From Branchiostoma floridae (taxonomy: Eukaryota; Chordata; Leptocardii; Amphioxiformes; Branchiostomatidae): a stretch of DNA of 60,000 nucleotides. Under the pieces are notes generated by a model. That model did no database searches and was not told the origin of the DNA. It was given only the letters and a program-made list of their open reading frames with translations. Of the stretch, positions 15,996-28,589 are shown one piece after another. Both the position numbers and the translations under genes were made by a program. The first letter of the stretch is position 1. Each line of letters opens with the position of its first letter. The stretch spans positions 22,707,249 through 22,767,248 of the forward strand of contig NC_049980.1 in the NCBI RefSeq assembly GCF_000003815.2, read 5' to 3'.

Positions 15996-17418
15996 ATGGG
16001 GAACGATAGCTACAGTAACAACACAAGCTCATTCCAGGAGGACCCTTTCTTCACCTTTAGCACCGTCTTCAAAATCATCCTCTGCGTCATCGGGTTGCTA
16101 GGTAACGGGCTCGTCATGTACGTCATCATGAGGTACCCCAAACTGCATAACGCCCCCAATCTGTACATCCTGAACCTGTCCCTCGCACAGTTTCTGTACT
16201 ATGTCCGGGAAGTCATACAGGTTGCGTTCATGGTGATCGGACCCTGGACCTTCGGTGTGGCGATGTGCAAAGTTTACCGCTTTGTGTGGGCGGTCAGCAT
16301 TTTAGCGGGATCTGCGTTTCTTGCCATCCTAAGCGTCGAACGCCACCAGGCCGTGGTCAATCCTGTCCGGAGTTGGCTTGACCACATGGCCCAAGAACGG
16401 AGGGTAGCGTTTCGGAACGCATGCATCGTCTGGGGCATCGTCGCGTTCCTGTGCGTTCCTCATCTCGTCTTTGCAAGTGTGACTAACGTTGGTGCCATGA
16501 TAGATTGTTACTATGTCGCCGTCGGGTCAATGGACGCTCACACTTTCAACACGATCCGCATCTTCTATTCCGTAGGACTGGGCTTCGTTGTCCCGCTCAT
16601 AATCATGGTCCCGCACTACGTTCTCCTCATTGTAAAGCTGCGAGAGGTTCGGGCAGGAAACCGAGACGGGGGTAGTAACGCCTTGGGCCGCGTCTCCAGA
16701 CTGGTCGTCGTCCTGGTTACAGTTTTCGTCGTCTTCAACCTGCCGGGTCACGTGGTGAATATTCTCACCAGTGTTTTCGGCAGCGTTAACTTAAGTACGT
16801 CGACCCAGTGGTTCACTTACGCCTTGCAAGACGTTTCGCCTTGTCTGAATCCCGTCCTCTGTGCCGTCGTGCCCGAGAACTTCCGTTCCGCGGTCTTCAA
16901 GACGCTGTGCACCTGGCCCTTTCGTCCGAAGAACCATCCACGCTGTAAGTAATCTTATTAAGCATACCATATTTGTCCGTAAAGGGAATATCTATATAAA
17001 AAAAACTTATCAGCTTTTGTTACAAAACTCGTGCTTCGAAATGGATTCTAGAAGTTAGGCGTTTCCCTGAAAGTCCCTCCGAGTGAAAAACTTCCACCAA
17101 CGTAGATCAACTGTTAACCATTTGTTTGGTCAAGAAAGAAAAAAAGTGCACTAAAATAAAAGCAAAGAAGTATGCTTAGACTCTATATCACAAATCAGTA
17201 AAAGTCAAAATACAAAACGAGTTACATAGCATCGATATCGGGATTCAGAACGTTACTTGCATGTCCCTTTCCTCGGGCTGCTATACTGACATCCTATAGT
17301 AGTACTCCTATACTTAAAATTTATATGGTTGTCCTTCACAGCAAGCGTCGCCGTAACAACACCCGTGGACTGTGAGCCGAGAGCGCCCCCTTCCGTCTCT
17401 CATGAAACTACTTTGTGA
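15996..17418 (+). CDS. Rhodopsin-family (class A) GPCR with atypical microswitches, somatostatin/galanin/allatostatin-receptor-like
   Basis: Coding exons 15996-16944 and 17342-17418 give 341 aa. Seven membrane helices follow an N-terminus with NXS/T sites. Seen: GLLGNGLV (TM1), Cys pair MCKVYR and DCYY, TM4 Trp, TM5 VVPLIIMVPHYVLL, and CLNPVL followed by ENFR. Helices 2 and 3 (NLYILNL, VVNPVRS) resemble peptide receptors of the somatostatin/galanin group. Several class-A switch residues are changed: LSLAQ replaces LAxAD in TM2 (D2.50 to Q), DRY is ERH, CWxP is FNLP (W6.48 to N) and NPxxY is NPVLC. Read without splicing the frame ends at 16952 (CK-stop), but a strong donor (GTAAGT, 16945) and the acceptor at 17340-17341 extend it in frame to a tail ending ETTL, a class I PDZ ligand as in some somatostatin receptors. 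The ligand is unknown. Confidence 0.88.
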
Positions 17419-17729
17419 TTATGTCACCGACAAAACTACGCAGAGTAAAATCTGGTACAGGATTACCAATATAACAAGTGATAAATTATGTCGCTGTGGT
17501 CTGTGAACGTTTTTAAACTCCAAGAAGAGCTGGCTATACTTCACGCAATTTGATATGATGAGGCATTGAGAGAGAAGCTACATGTATTAATAATTGTTAT
17601 CAAAGTCACTATTTCGTTAAGTCACATCGATTGTTTCTAAAGAATGTCTCGTATTTACATGAAATGTGAGCGGAATATTAATTTCGCCGACATTTTTGGC
17701 AGTCTGCGGCAAACACTCGGCACTTTCCG

Positions 17730-20700
17730 TCAGGCACTCGGTTGTTCGGATGTCAGCTCCATGACGTCACCCAGGTCGTCGTCGTCGTACAACTTTGCTG
17801 AGCTCTTTCTCCCTCGGAACGTTGGATTGCTGAACCTGGTTGTGTTTGACTTGTACAGAGGGTTCTCTGACTGCAAAGTTGTGAAGTAAATAATGTTAAA
17901 AGAATGATTTTGACTTTTAGAAATAAAGTTTAAGCTGCACACCAAAGTATTTGTTAATAATTCATTATATTGCCACAACGACATCGTTGGGCGATAGAGC
18001 TTTCCATTAAATGCATGCTCCAGCTGTTCATTTGGACGGGACTACGGGGAACAAGATCTTACTACAAAAAGAACATCTGTATCTGTCGCTGTATATCATC
18101 AACTTTGGCAACAAATTCCTGTAATACATTACTCCGCAAATGCATAGAGCAGGACAATTGCTCAGATTCCTTCTTGGGAAAGTATTTGCCATGGAATAAC
18201 ATTTTGGCATTAAAGTGTGTAAATCGATCAATGTTCAACTCACGGAAGTGAATTTAGCCGCCTGACGTTCCCGTTCAAACCGCCGATACTCCACCCTGTC
18301 ATACAGGTAAATGAGAATGCGCCACAGGACCAGGAGCGCTAGACCAATCAGAACGATGCCCCCGATCACGCCAAGGACGATGGGAAGAACAGGCACCGGG
18401 CCTGGACATTCTGGTACCACCATGTTGGAAGAAAAAAATAGATTCGTCCTATGTAAAGAATATTTATTGAATGATACATGACGTTATGTACCGTTTTCTG
18501 ACTAAAGTATCCGTTTGTCTCCGTGTAATACACAACTTTACAGGTTCGTTTTATTTCTTGATTTTCATATCAGTATCACAAAAAACAAACACCGAGTCGC
18601 TTCGATGTATGTATGTATGCTCATGTTTTTTTGTTCAAACGTTGTTTATAAAGAAGTTTATTTGCAAGTTCGTGCCCGAGGGCTAATTGCAAGTACATGG
18701 TATAAACATAGCACATATACAAGTAAGAATGGACAGTTATGAACAATATTCTACTCTAATACTAGTGTTCGCTATTTCTAAACAGGTTGTGTTTGACTTC
18801 TTTTTTGGAAGCAGAGGGAGACGAAAAGCCCCACTTTTTCTAAAATTTGTGGGTTCTGAGACTTTAAGAGAAAAGTGGCTTTTTGTTCGTCTGTCAATGT
18901 GGAGAAGTTGGAAAATAAGTCTTTGTGGCTTCTCTAAATAGGATGATTCTTTCTGTTTGGTTGAATGGACATTTGGAAATAAAATGTGTTTCGTCTCCCA
19001 TTGCTTTAGATGTTGAAATATTATAATCACATTAAAAATACAATGACGAAGCTATACATGTTGAAACAAACTTCTTCATCACCATCTTTATTTCATTTCA
19101 TTTGCATTCTGGTCTGGTTTGCATAACGAAAATGATAATGAGAGTCATCCACTGTTGATATAATGTTCGAAATATGAGATCTTTGAGATTACCTTTAGTT
19201 TTCTTGACAGTGACCTCTAGCTCGTTGTTATGACTTTTGCCATAGGTGAAAGTGACGATGCAATCATCGTCGTCATGGAAACGGCATGTCTCTGCACTGT
19301 CCAGGATATCGTCTGCAGAGATGTGGTAATATATATGTATTAGCGGGACGTCTAAAACAGACAGGCACAAGTTGCCTGTCTGTTTTAGACGGCTTCTTAA
19401 AATTGAAACAATAACGGGCCATGGGAGTTCAATCATTGTGGCACCACAAGATGTACGTGGTGTCACATTCAAGAAGCGCGCACATTCTTAAACTTGTTCC
19501 CATCACAATAGCATGTGTTCGAAAAAACGTAGACAGGAAAATGTGTTGCGTTTAGCTCGAAGCTTGTGTTTTTGTGCTCCGTACCCGGTAAAGACTGGAC
19601 TATTGTGACGTTGAGTGGACATCGTTCTGAACACTGTTCAGACGTCAGCTGGCCGGTCTGGAACGCCAGACACTGGACACATGCCTGGTTCGCTACACAG
19701 TGTCCCGGACAGGTCTGAAAATAACAGAATTACACGAGAAATTCGTAATGATAGACCAATCATGAAAAAAAGATGATCTACACACATGGTCAAAAGACAT
19801 AAAACAGAATTACTTATCTTTTAAATCTAATATGAGTAGCAAGTCATATGTCAAGTTGCCGCATTTTAAACAGCCATGTGCTCTTGCTTCCTTTCGGACT
19901 GTAAACTCTTTAACGTTACTCATCATACTCAGAACTGACGGAGTCAGCCTACATAAAGGACTGAGGTGTCCTGAGTGGTCAACGTTTTATGCATTTGCCT
20001 CTGTAATCTACGTCGCTGGCATGGGTAATCATACTTCCACTATATTCCTTATTGCTTATCTGTGTAAGAGTTACGACCACGGACGTCTTCTCTACGTACG
20101 GTACATCACTTCCATAGTCAAACCTGACTAGCAAACCATTGAAGCTGGCAACTACCTCATACATAAGTCACGTTAAGACAGCCACGTCCAATTTTACATA
20201 AGACCAACTGCATAAGACCCTCTTGTCCGGAACAACGACCATTTCCCCAGTCTCTTGACCAATATTGACTGTACATAAAAGAGACTAAGAAGAATAGCAC
20301 ACTGATCACATACCAGGCTGAAACATTGCCACGCTAACTCACCGGGCAGCTGTCGCACCGCTCCCCGCCGTACGGACTATCTGGGTTACACACGCACTTT
20401 CCACACTCACACCTCCCCTGGTCGTTACATATTCTCTGGAAAAGGTGCAATGCAAGTCTTATTGCTGTAAGTGTGATGGAGTTCAGCATGAGCAAAGTTA
20501 TATGATGTATTGTGCTTATCGCCTTTAGTCCCCTGGCTGATGGAATAAAAAAAATGTTACACGCTGCCAAGTCACAGGTCAGGTTTTGTAGACAGTTCTG
20601 GATGCAACAAGGGTATTAAATGAATGAGTGAGACAAAGACAAATACATGCATTGTCTTCTATTTGTCAGAACTGCTTTAATAGACAGTCATCAACAGTTT

Positions 20701-23700
20701 GAGCATTGGTACAATGTGAGGATTGAAAGTTTTGCTACCGAACATTGCGGAGGCCTAAGATTGAGTCGTCACAAATAAGGTTGAACGTGTGGTTTGACAA
20801 TGAGAGTGTCGTGACTGTCGACTTTTGACCTACCCCGTCCACCATGCACGTGTCGGTGCGGGAGGAGCACTGGCACGCGTTGCCTTGCCAACCTGACACG
20901 CAGGCGCACTGGCCGCACTTGCACACGCCACGACTCGGTCCTGAAGAGGGGAGAGAAAACTTCTTCAACTGAAGACAGACTTCGAAAGAATAACCAGCTA
21001 TTCATTTGGCTAAAAACAATATCAAATAAAGGATGGGCAGTGATTGAAGTCAAACGTCTGACTGAAAAAGAGAACATTCATTATGTAAAATTCATTATGA
21101 GACAAATAGTGTCATCAGAAGACCTCACCTCCGCAGAGTTGTCCACTGGACCTGTCACATGAGAAGTTGTCGCAACCACAGAACGGTCCTGAGTACCTGT
21201 CCCCGCATTCACACCGTCCGCACACGCAGACTCCCCGCCCGGAACACTCCCCGTCCGCGCCCGGGGCCACGCACTGCGCCCCGGAGGCACTCGTCTCGTC
21301 CTCGGCACTGCACTCACACTGCTGCCCGTACCTACACAATCACATTATAAATTTACTATTTACATAATGACACACGGATATTCTCTCAACTGTGCTTGTG
21401 TAGACGGGGGAGCCACAGGCTTCAAGTCAACTTTGACCCGTAAAGGCTGGTGGCAGCATTTTGCACATTTCAATGAGAACAAGCCAGGATCAATTTTAAT
21501 GTTGAAAGTAAATATTATTGCCATGATTACTGAATGGATTTATTATTACACGTGATTATCTCACCAGTCTGTGTATTTCTTTAAAGGCTGTGTTTATCTG
21601 TCTATTTGACCTCCCTGATTTTTTTAAACTTGAAAGACACATGTGAAAATACAAATAAAGGAACGAGGACGAAGTGACGTCGGACTCAAGTTGCACTCAA
21701 CTTATTTTAGCGCCGCCACTTGTACAAGAATTGAAAATGATAAATTACAAAGGACTATGATAAATAAATAATTAGATACATGTATGTATATACAATGAAT
21801 GTGAGTCGACCCCCCTACAGGTAGGAAAGAGAAAACAAAGAATGATACCTGAACTGAAAATGATTTGTTGATATAATGTAAACATGTGTGGCCGCTATAA
21901 TTTTACAATTGACATTAAATCACCTCACCTGTTTGACTCGCACATGCAGACTCCACATTCAAGCGTGCCATTTCCCGAAGAGCAGTGCGGACTGGCAGGT
22001 TGCTGAGGGATACAGAGGAGCATTGTGAGGAAAAAAAACGCCACGCGTTCACGTTGAAGCTCTTTTGCTTCTATTCATGCTGTCACTGTGATAACGTGCA
22101 GATGCTGTGCAGACGTCCGAAATAGATAATAGAAAGTACCGACCTTCGGCATAACACACCAGCTTTGTACACAGTAACATTACCAAAATGCTGTACCGGT
22201 AAACAGGAAGACAATCAAAAGAAAATATTACCTGTTAACATGTTGCATAATGAAGTTGTCCCCAACTTGTTATGTTTGTTATTTCGTGGAGGAGGGATGT
22301 GGACATGATACGGGTCCCGATGAGATATACCGCCTTGCGTAGTATTCCTTAACTACTTTGTTGCATTACCTACTGTGCTACATTACTCTATTACTTACTG
22401 AGGAATCCTCGCAGCCACAACTGCACAGGAAGTCCACATTCACAGTCAACTCGCCCCCGAAGCCGACTGGAACGAGGCTGAACTGAGCCGCTTGGCCGTC
22501 CTTTGGGCACCCGGTAGCAGTCAGGGTCACCTCAAACTCCACCTAGCGACGTGTGTAAAATGTTGAACTCGTGGCACCGGATGGAAAATTCTAAGATATC
22601 TTTAAGGGAAACAACAATTCCAAAGTGCAGTGGACGAGGTTATTTCAAGAACTTGTCTTTTCGCCAAACGAACGACGGGGTCAAGGATAATGCAAGAGAA
22701 AAGGGACAGCTTATGCAGTAACACTAATATTACAAGGAATTGCACCTACCGTGTCGCCAACGGTGAGATTGGAGCACCGAGTGCCCCCTGGCGTGACCTG
22801 CCCGTCCCTGCAGGTAGACGTGAACTGGAGCTGAAGTTCAGCAGGTGGGCTGGCGACCTGCAGCTTCACTTGGGACCGCAGTTGCTGCAATGTCATATTT
22901 CATTTCGTGAAAATTTGAAAATACGATCAATGATATTCCGTATTGAAACTAATATTTCTGATACATGTGTATATACAGCGCTATCAACAGCCTTTGAAAT
23001 ACTATAACGTGCCCTCTGGTGAAACGACGTCGACATGTACAGCAAGATAATGTTTCCTATGATCTGTGTTTAGACACAACGTTGGGAAAAACTGTGGCAT
23101 CTGTGGCAACACGTCTTGATAGAAAGTAACAAGGAATGTATGTATTGTACTTTGCTGTAAGCGACTATAACTGAGTAAGTCAGTATAGCCGATACACCTA
23201 CCGTGGACTATGGTGACTGATACGCATACATTGCCTACCCTGTGTATGCAGGCATATGCAGCTACAGACTACAGATACAGCTATCTCGTATATGACTTAC
23301 CCCTAACTTGTATATAATCCATGCAGATACGACTACCTCTCGTATGTGTATGTGTCATACGGATACAGCTACCTTGTACATGACTGACATGAATATGCCT
23401 ACCCTGTACGCCTCTTCTACGAGTTCTACAATGTTAGACGAGTCGCTCTCTAGTGTCGCCATGGTGGAACCCGGTAGTAATTGGGAAAGACGCTAGGGGA
23501 ACAGGGAAGAGAAATAAGTGATTCTTTCAACCTTTGGAAAGCACAGAAGTAAATATAACGTCCATGAATATTTCATGGTGGTAACTAGAAAACAACAAAG
23601 GGTCGATGAGACATGATTTGACGTAGACATCAAATGGCTCCATGGCACAATGTACGCCAGAATTTGTATCGTTAGCTGTAGTATAAACGTGATAAATTTC

Positions 23701-26700
23701 CTTCCCATAACGACATACCTACAAAAACAAATGATCAAATCAGAGAGAACAAAATACGCATGTTACCCATTGGATAGATTTTGTTAACGTTCATAAGTTT
23801 CAGATAGCTGGCTTCCGTAAACGACTGATGAAATTCTCAAGTTCCACAGAATGAGAACAACTACCTCACCTGGTACGTCGGCAGGACGTGCGGTTTGTAC
23901 CTGACCGCGGGCCGTCTGTCTTCCGCTATGGCAAAGATAGGCTGGATGTTCTTCTGCCTCAAGATGTTCGCCAGTTGTCCAATAGATGGGTAGTCCTAAG
24001 GGAAAACACAGGTGGCATTAATTACTTTTTAATGTTGTTGCATTTCTAATGAATTTTTGTACTGACAGCGTGATTTCTTATAACGAGTCCAGCCTTAATG
24101 GTTAGCTTTGGTCCGCTCCCGAAGGTCGCTACCCTGCCAACCCTGCTGCAGGACTGGTGTGTCCATGGGGAAATTATTTAACGGACCAACAGAATGTGGT
24201 TACATTGGCCATGTGGTCCTTATGTTGGGGCGGTAACTACTAGAGTATTGGCTTTTTGCATAATGCTTGACATCTGATCTTAGTCACTCAGTAACTCAAA
24301 TTCACTTAAACTCTGACCTGGTTGTTAGACTCCAGGTACTCTCCAGTGCCCGGATGCAGATGACACTGCCCGTCGTTCGGAGGTAAGATGGCCGCCAGCT
24401 TTCCATCTCCCGCCATTTTTGACAGGGCGTCTGTGGGATAAACTACAAGCCTGGTGGCTCCTTCCCGCCATCCTATTTGGTCCTACGGTTGCAAAAAAAG
24501 TGTATGTGTGTCGGGGGGAGGGGGCGCTTTTAAATAGTACATGTAGTTAAAACGGTACTCTAATTGGTTAGAACTCAGCATCGTTATGGGGAAGAGCATG
24601 GTACTCTAACACACTACACCATCATCCGTGGAGTAACTGCAGTGGTTACACAACCATGAGGGTCTGAAGGTCTATAGGAACGGAGATGGGTACCACCCTA
24701 TGCACCGAAAGGTGTGATAATGGTTTCATTACAGTTCCATTCAACCCGACGGAGGATTGAAGTATCTCAGCACTGAATTAACTACATACCGATGGCGGAC
24801 CTCTAGTCTTTTCGATAAAAGTAGCGTTTTTTTAAAACGACTGGTTTCGCTTTTATAGCGGCCAGACGGCTGAGTCCGTACAGTTTAATTTCTTTAAAGA
24901 TACAACATTCACAGCAAACATCAAGTTACACGTGGCATTGTCAGTCCCTACACGTGGTGCAAGAACCTGAACTACTCACATCACAGGCGGCCACCTGCAT
25001 GAGCGCGTCGAACCCTCCCTCGGGGAAGTCCCTGTTGACGGCGACCTCCTCTCGCTCCAGCGTGTCCGTGAAGGCAGAGATGTTAGTCGTCAGTGGGAGG
25101 GCGTTTCTGTAGCTGAACACTCGGGCACAGGGTGAGTTGTACTGCGCACACACTGTGTCGATTCTGCAATGATTGTGTTATCAAAGTCTAAAGTTTCAAA
25201 TTAACAAAAGTTTGAAACAAATCGTTAAAATCTTTTTTTAAAGAAAATTTTCTTTAATGTTGTAGCCTGGATAACAGACCCCAGGCTAGAGAACCTGTGG
25301 CCCGTTTAGCCACATGCTCCGCTACAAAAGTTGGCACCCTGCTCTTAATGACTATTCCGCTCTGGTGTAACGTAGGGTGGCTCTGGTAAAACATTCTTAG
25401 GGAAGGATGTAGGCCCTAGAGCCGAGGAGCTGGGCAGTGTGGGCCCTCACTGGGAAACAGTCTGGCATCCAAGCTATTCATCTCGTGGACATTTGAGTTT
25501 GATACACGTTTTATCTTGGCTAGAAATAAATGCAAGACCAAACATTGACTTGTACAACTTACGTATAAGGGTTGACGTAAGGCAGCGCCGTCTTGTCTAC
25601 GTAGAATCCCAGACCTAACCGAAAGTTGCTGGTGATGCGCTGCATGGTACTGGCTTCAAAGCCAAGAAATGATTGAAAAAAAAAACAACTTTTAAGGTTA
25701 TGCACAAGGGAATGAGAGATAACTTTTACATGGTGTTGTCTGTTGCCTGTTAGCTACACATTCACTCGAATCACTCTCGTGTTTTGTAAGGCCACCATAA
25801 CGATATGAACTCAAAATAATTCCGCTACATTTTGGTTGGCTATCCCTACAGTGTTCTCCCCCCCCCCCTCTTCAGTCTGGGGTGAATCTTGGTAGGTTCA
25901 TATCATTATCCGACTTTCGTGAGGGTTAATTATGGTGATACGACTATTCTTTTTGGTTATCGTCGTGCTGCTATATAAAATGTGTGCTTTCGTGAGAACC
26001 CACCCAGTCGGCTCCCGAGAGTTCTGAGCGTGGTCAAGTCGTCGAACATACTGCTGGACAGGTCCATCAGGTAGTACATGTCCACTGGGTAGTCCTGCAC
26101 CTGCCGCACCTGCAATCTCAGCTGTGCGCTCTCACCTGAGGAGATAAAACACCTGTTACACCATCACGGTTTGGAGTATTTTTCAGTGAGGCTACTATAG
26201 GCCATACATAGACAATGATCTCAGACAGCCTTTACTGTCACAAGATAGCTACATCTGTACGGTAAATCCACGGCTGTCCCATCAAGATTGTCTTAAATCT
26301 GCCGAGATAAACATACAGTATGACGAACGTGACTAGGGTATAATTCCTCACACCCTCCTTCAAACCCTTTGGAAGCAAAACTCCTACCGGCAAATTATTA
26401 GCCAGCGTAGTCAGCCGGGTAGCGACTAGGTTCTATGGACGATTGCCGTTTGGACATGCACAGACTGAAGAATCGCCCTCTCCGCCAGTTATATTTGGGG
26501 GACTGGAGAAAATCAGTCATAGGACAAACGTCTGACGCTTCCATCTCATACTAGAGTTACCTGGTCTCAGCTCCAGGTGTGCCCTTTGGGGCGACACTTG
26601 TACAATGTCGTCTGCTGGTATTCCTCTTAAGCCTGCTTCTGTTAAGGGCAGGTTCTAAACAATTAAATGAAAGGAAAAGAAATGTAAATATTTGATGTAA

Positions 26701-28562
26701 GAAATGCACTTAAGTCTCGGCCAATACTGTTAGTCTTCTTTTGTGTTAATCGAGATTTGCGTGGTTGTTTAGAGAAGAATATGAAAATCTTTCACCATGA
26801 CAGAGTCTGTGTTTTATAAAGAAGGTATTTCAGGCGTAAAGTTGATTCATGAGCTTCTTTACACAGATCTTAAGTTTCCAGACAGTAGCTCCTTACCTGT
26901 GTTAAGACAGTTCCGTTTCCCTGTGGGTTCATGATGCGGGCCTGATCACAGCCACCAGCTTGTAGGTTCACCATGGTGTTACAGCGCGTCCCGGAGTAAT
27001 CCTGAAACGGCATGCTGCTTGGTCACCCCTTTACCTGTCTTATTGTATGGCTACATTTACAAACCGGGGCCCATGGGACAATTTGCAGGAACGAAAAATA
27101 AATGGGTATATATATCAAGAAATATAAACAAGTTATGCTCACGACTTTGTGTGTGTTTTGTTGACTTTATATCATACTATACTTTTCGTTCCCGCAAACT
27201 GCCTGGCCGGCGAATTTGGATATGTGGCCCCAGCTTTAGCCATTATGACTTGTCGTCAAACAACTTCAGAACTTTTTATTACTATTAAAATTATATATTT
27301 TTTTTATCTCATTTACCACTCCTGGGTAGTATAAAAGGGGCAACTTGACACTTCTTACTCAGCAGTGTAATTCGTCTTCCCTCCCATTGTGCCTGGTGGC
27401 ACTTGAAGTCAGCATATCTACTACATTTAAAAGCATTTATCAATGCCTAATAAATCTTCATATTCTTGACTTGTACGCTTTTTCTGTGCAACTTAAACAT
27501 GCATTACAATGATTACTATAACGATCTTAATAAAAAGCTAAGTGTTCCACTTCATTGGCATCGAAAGGAAAGTGGAACACTAAGCTTTCTAAGATCATCA
27601 TATTAAACATGGCAATACATGTTTAATTTTAAGTTGCATAGCAAAAGCGTACAAGTCAAGAATATGAATCCAAAAGCAGTCATCATCTTTGTCATTCATC
27701 TTCCGTCAAATATGTGAAAGTAAACATTTCTGACGACCTATGATGAAGTAGTCCCCTTTTCAAATATGTACAATCTACTACAATGTGAACTATACAATGT
27801 ACTTACAACTTCTATGCACCACCCACACTGCGGACCTCTCAGCAAGCACTCTGCACAGCTAGCAGGCGGGTCGAACCAACAGTCGCGGTCTGCAGGGTGG
27901 GGAAACAATAGTTTGCTGTTTTGTCGTAGATAAGTCATTAAATTAGTAGATGACTGAAAAAAATTCATAAATCACAACCAGAAAGGCACAAAATCCTACG
28001 TTTCGGTGACCATCTGTAATAATGACTGTTTATAATTTAGCTGTCGTTACTGAACCGGTTGTGAAGAAGCCCTGATGCCGATGGGCTAGGTACAACCTGC
28101 TGTCATCAACCGCAAACATGCAACAGACGATTATCATCGCTAGGACTGATGAGCAAGCTTGACTAGTGTGAACGTTCGTCAGAGCTTATAGTAAGTTGAC
28201 CTTTAATATTTGGAAAATGAAAAAAAAAACATAGAAAACTACTGTTAAAATTTTATTGATCAGTTGCTTTCTTACTGAAAGCAGATATTTTACCCGCATA
28301 ATGTGAGCGGGGCATTTGTCAACGTGATACGCTGTCAATCAATATTTTGCTAGGAAAGCATCATCCATGCATAAACAGACAGTGTCGGTGACGTGGTTAA
28401 TTGGTCCTTTAAACTCCAGAGCATTAAACAAACATCCCAATGGCAAAATCCGGCACATTGCTACATTCGATATCATGTAAACGAATGACTAGTACCTGCT
28501 TGTGACGCAGCTGGAAGAATCCAGACTGCCAGGAGAGCTAGGTTGAGAACGAGTCGATCCAT
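17730..28562 (-). CDS. ITGB-like: Integrin beta subunit, paralogue A (complete, 816 aa)
   Basis: Twenty exons join in phase (starts): 28562-28496, 27889, 27001, 26654, 26135, 25653, 25163, 24482, 23995, 23492, 22884, 22542, 22002, 21331, 20940, 20435, 19714, 19312, 18410-18244 and 17870-17730. Domains in order: signal peptide ([16 protein letters not shown]), PSI domain ([13 protein letters not shown]), betaI domain with [34 protein letters not shown] and AGDGKL, hybrid domain, four Cys-rich I-EGF modules (e.g. RCECGKCVC), beta-tail, and a transmembrane helix ([20 protein letters not shown]). The cytoplasmic tail has [12 protein letters not shown], then NPLY and distal NPTF motifs, which bind talin and kindlin in other integrins. 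MIDAS, ADMIDAS and SyMBS acidic residues all appear intact. Length is normal for a beta1-like subunit. The partner would be an integrin alpha chain at the plasma membrane. Confidence 0.95.
17922..17927 (+). terminator. First AATAAA polyadenylation signal downstream of the GPCR
   Basis: AATAAA in TTAGAAATAAAGTTT is the first canonical signal I see after the GPCR stop at 17418. Using it would carry the GPCR transcript across the last coding exon of the convergent integrin beta-A gene (17870-17730). Non-canonical upstream sites cannot be excluded. Confidence 0.35.
19349..19391. repeat. Perfect 19-bp inverted repeat with 5-nt loop
   Basis: CGTCTAAAACAGACAGGCA and its exact complement are separated by CAAGT, in the beta-A intron between the exons at 19585 and 19312. 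The stem is too short for a canonical pre-miRNA. It may be a recent inverted duplication or a small structured RNA element. Confidence 0.85.
27457..27669. mobile_element. Foldback element: near-complete 213-bp palindrome
   Basis: The left arm starts TTCATATTCTTGACTTGTAC and the right arm ends with the reverse complement (GTACAAGTCAAGAATATGAA). The complementarity continues inward through GCAACTTAAA and AAGCTAAGTGTTCCACTT to the centre near 27560. The element would form a hairpin about 100 bp long with small bulges. It sits in beta-A intron 2 between the exons at 27807 and 27001. It has no ORF and is probably a foldback MITE. Confidence 0.8.
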
Positions 28563-28589
28563 GCTACGGAAGGTGTCCTGTACCTAGAT

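Noticed and set aside
19098-19472. 124-codon minus-strand ORF as a separate gene
   Set aside because: Its middle is integrin beta-A exon 18 (19312-19193); the rest is intron read-through including the 19-bp hairpin.
21115-21350. Overlapping ORFs on both strands with Arg/Pro/Ser-rich translations
   Set aside because: Shadows of the GC-rich I-EGF exon of integrin beta-A in other frames.
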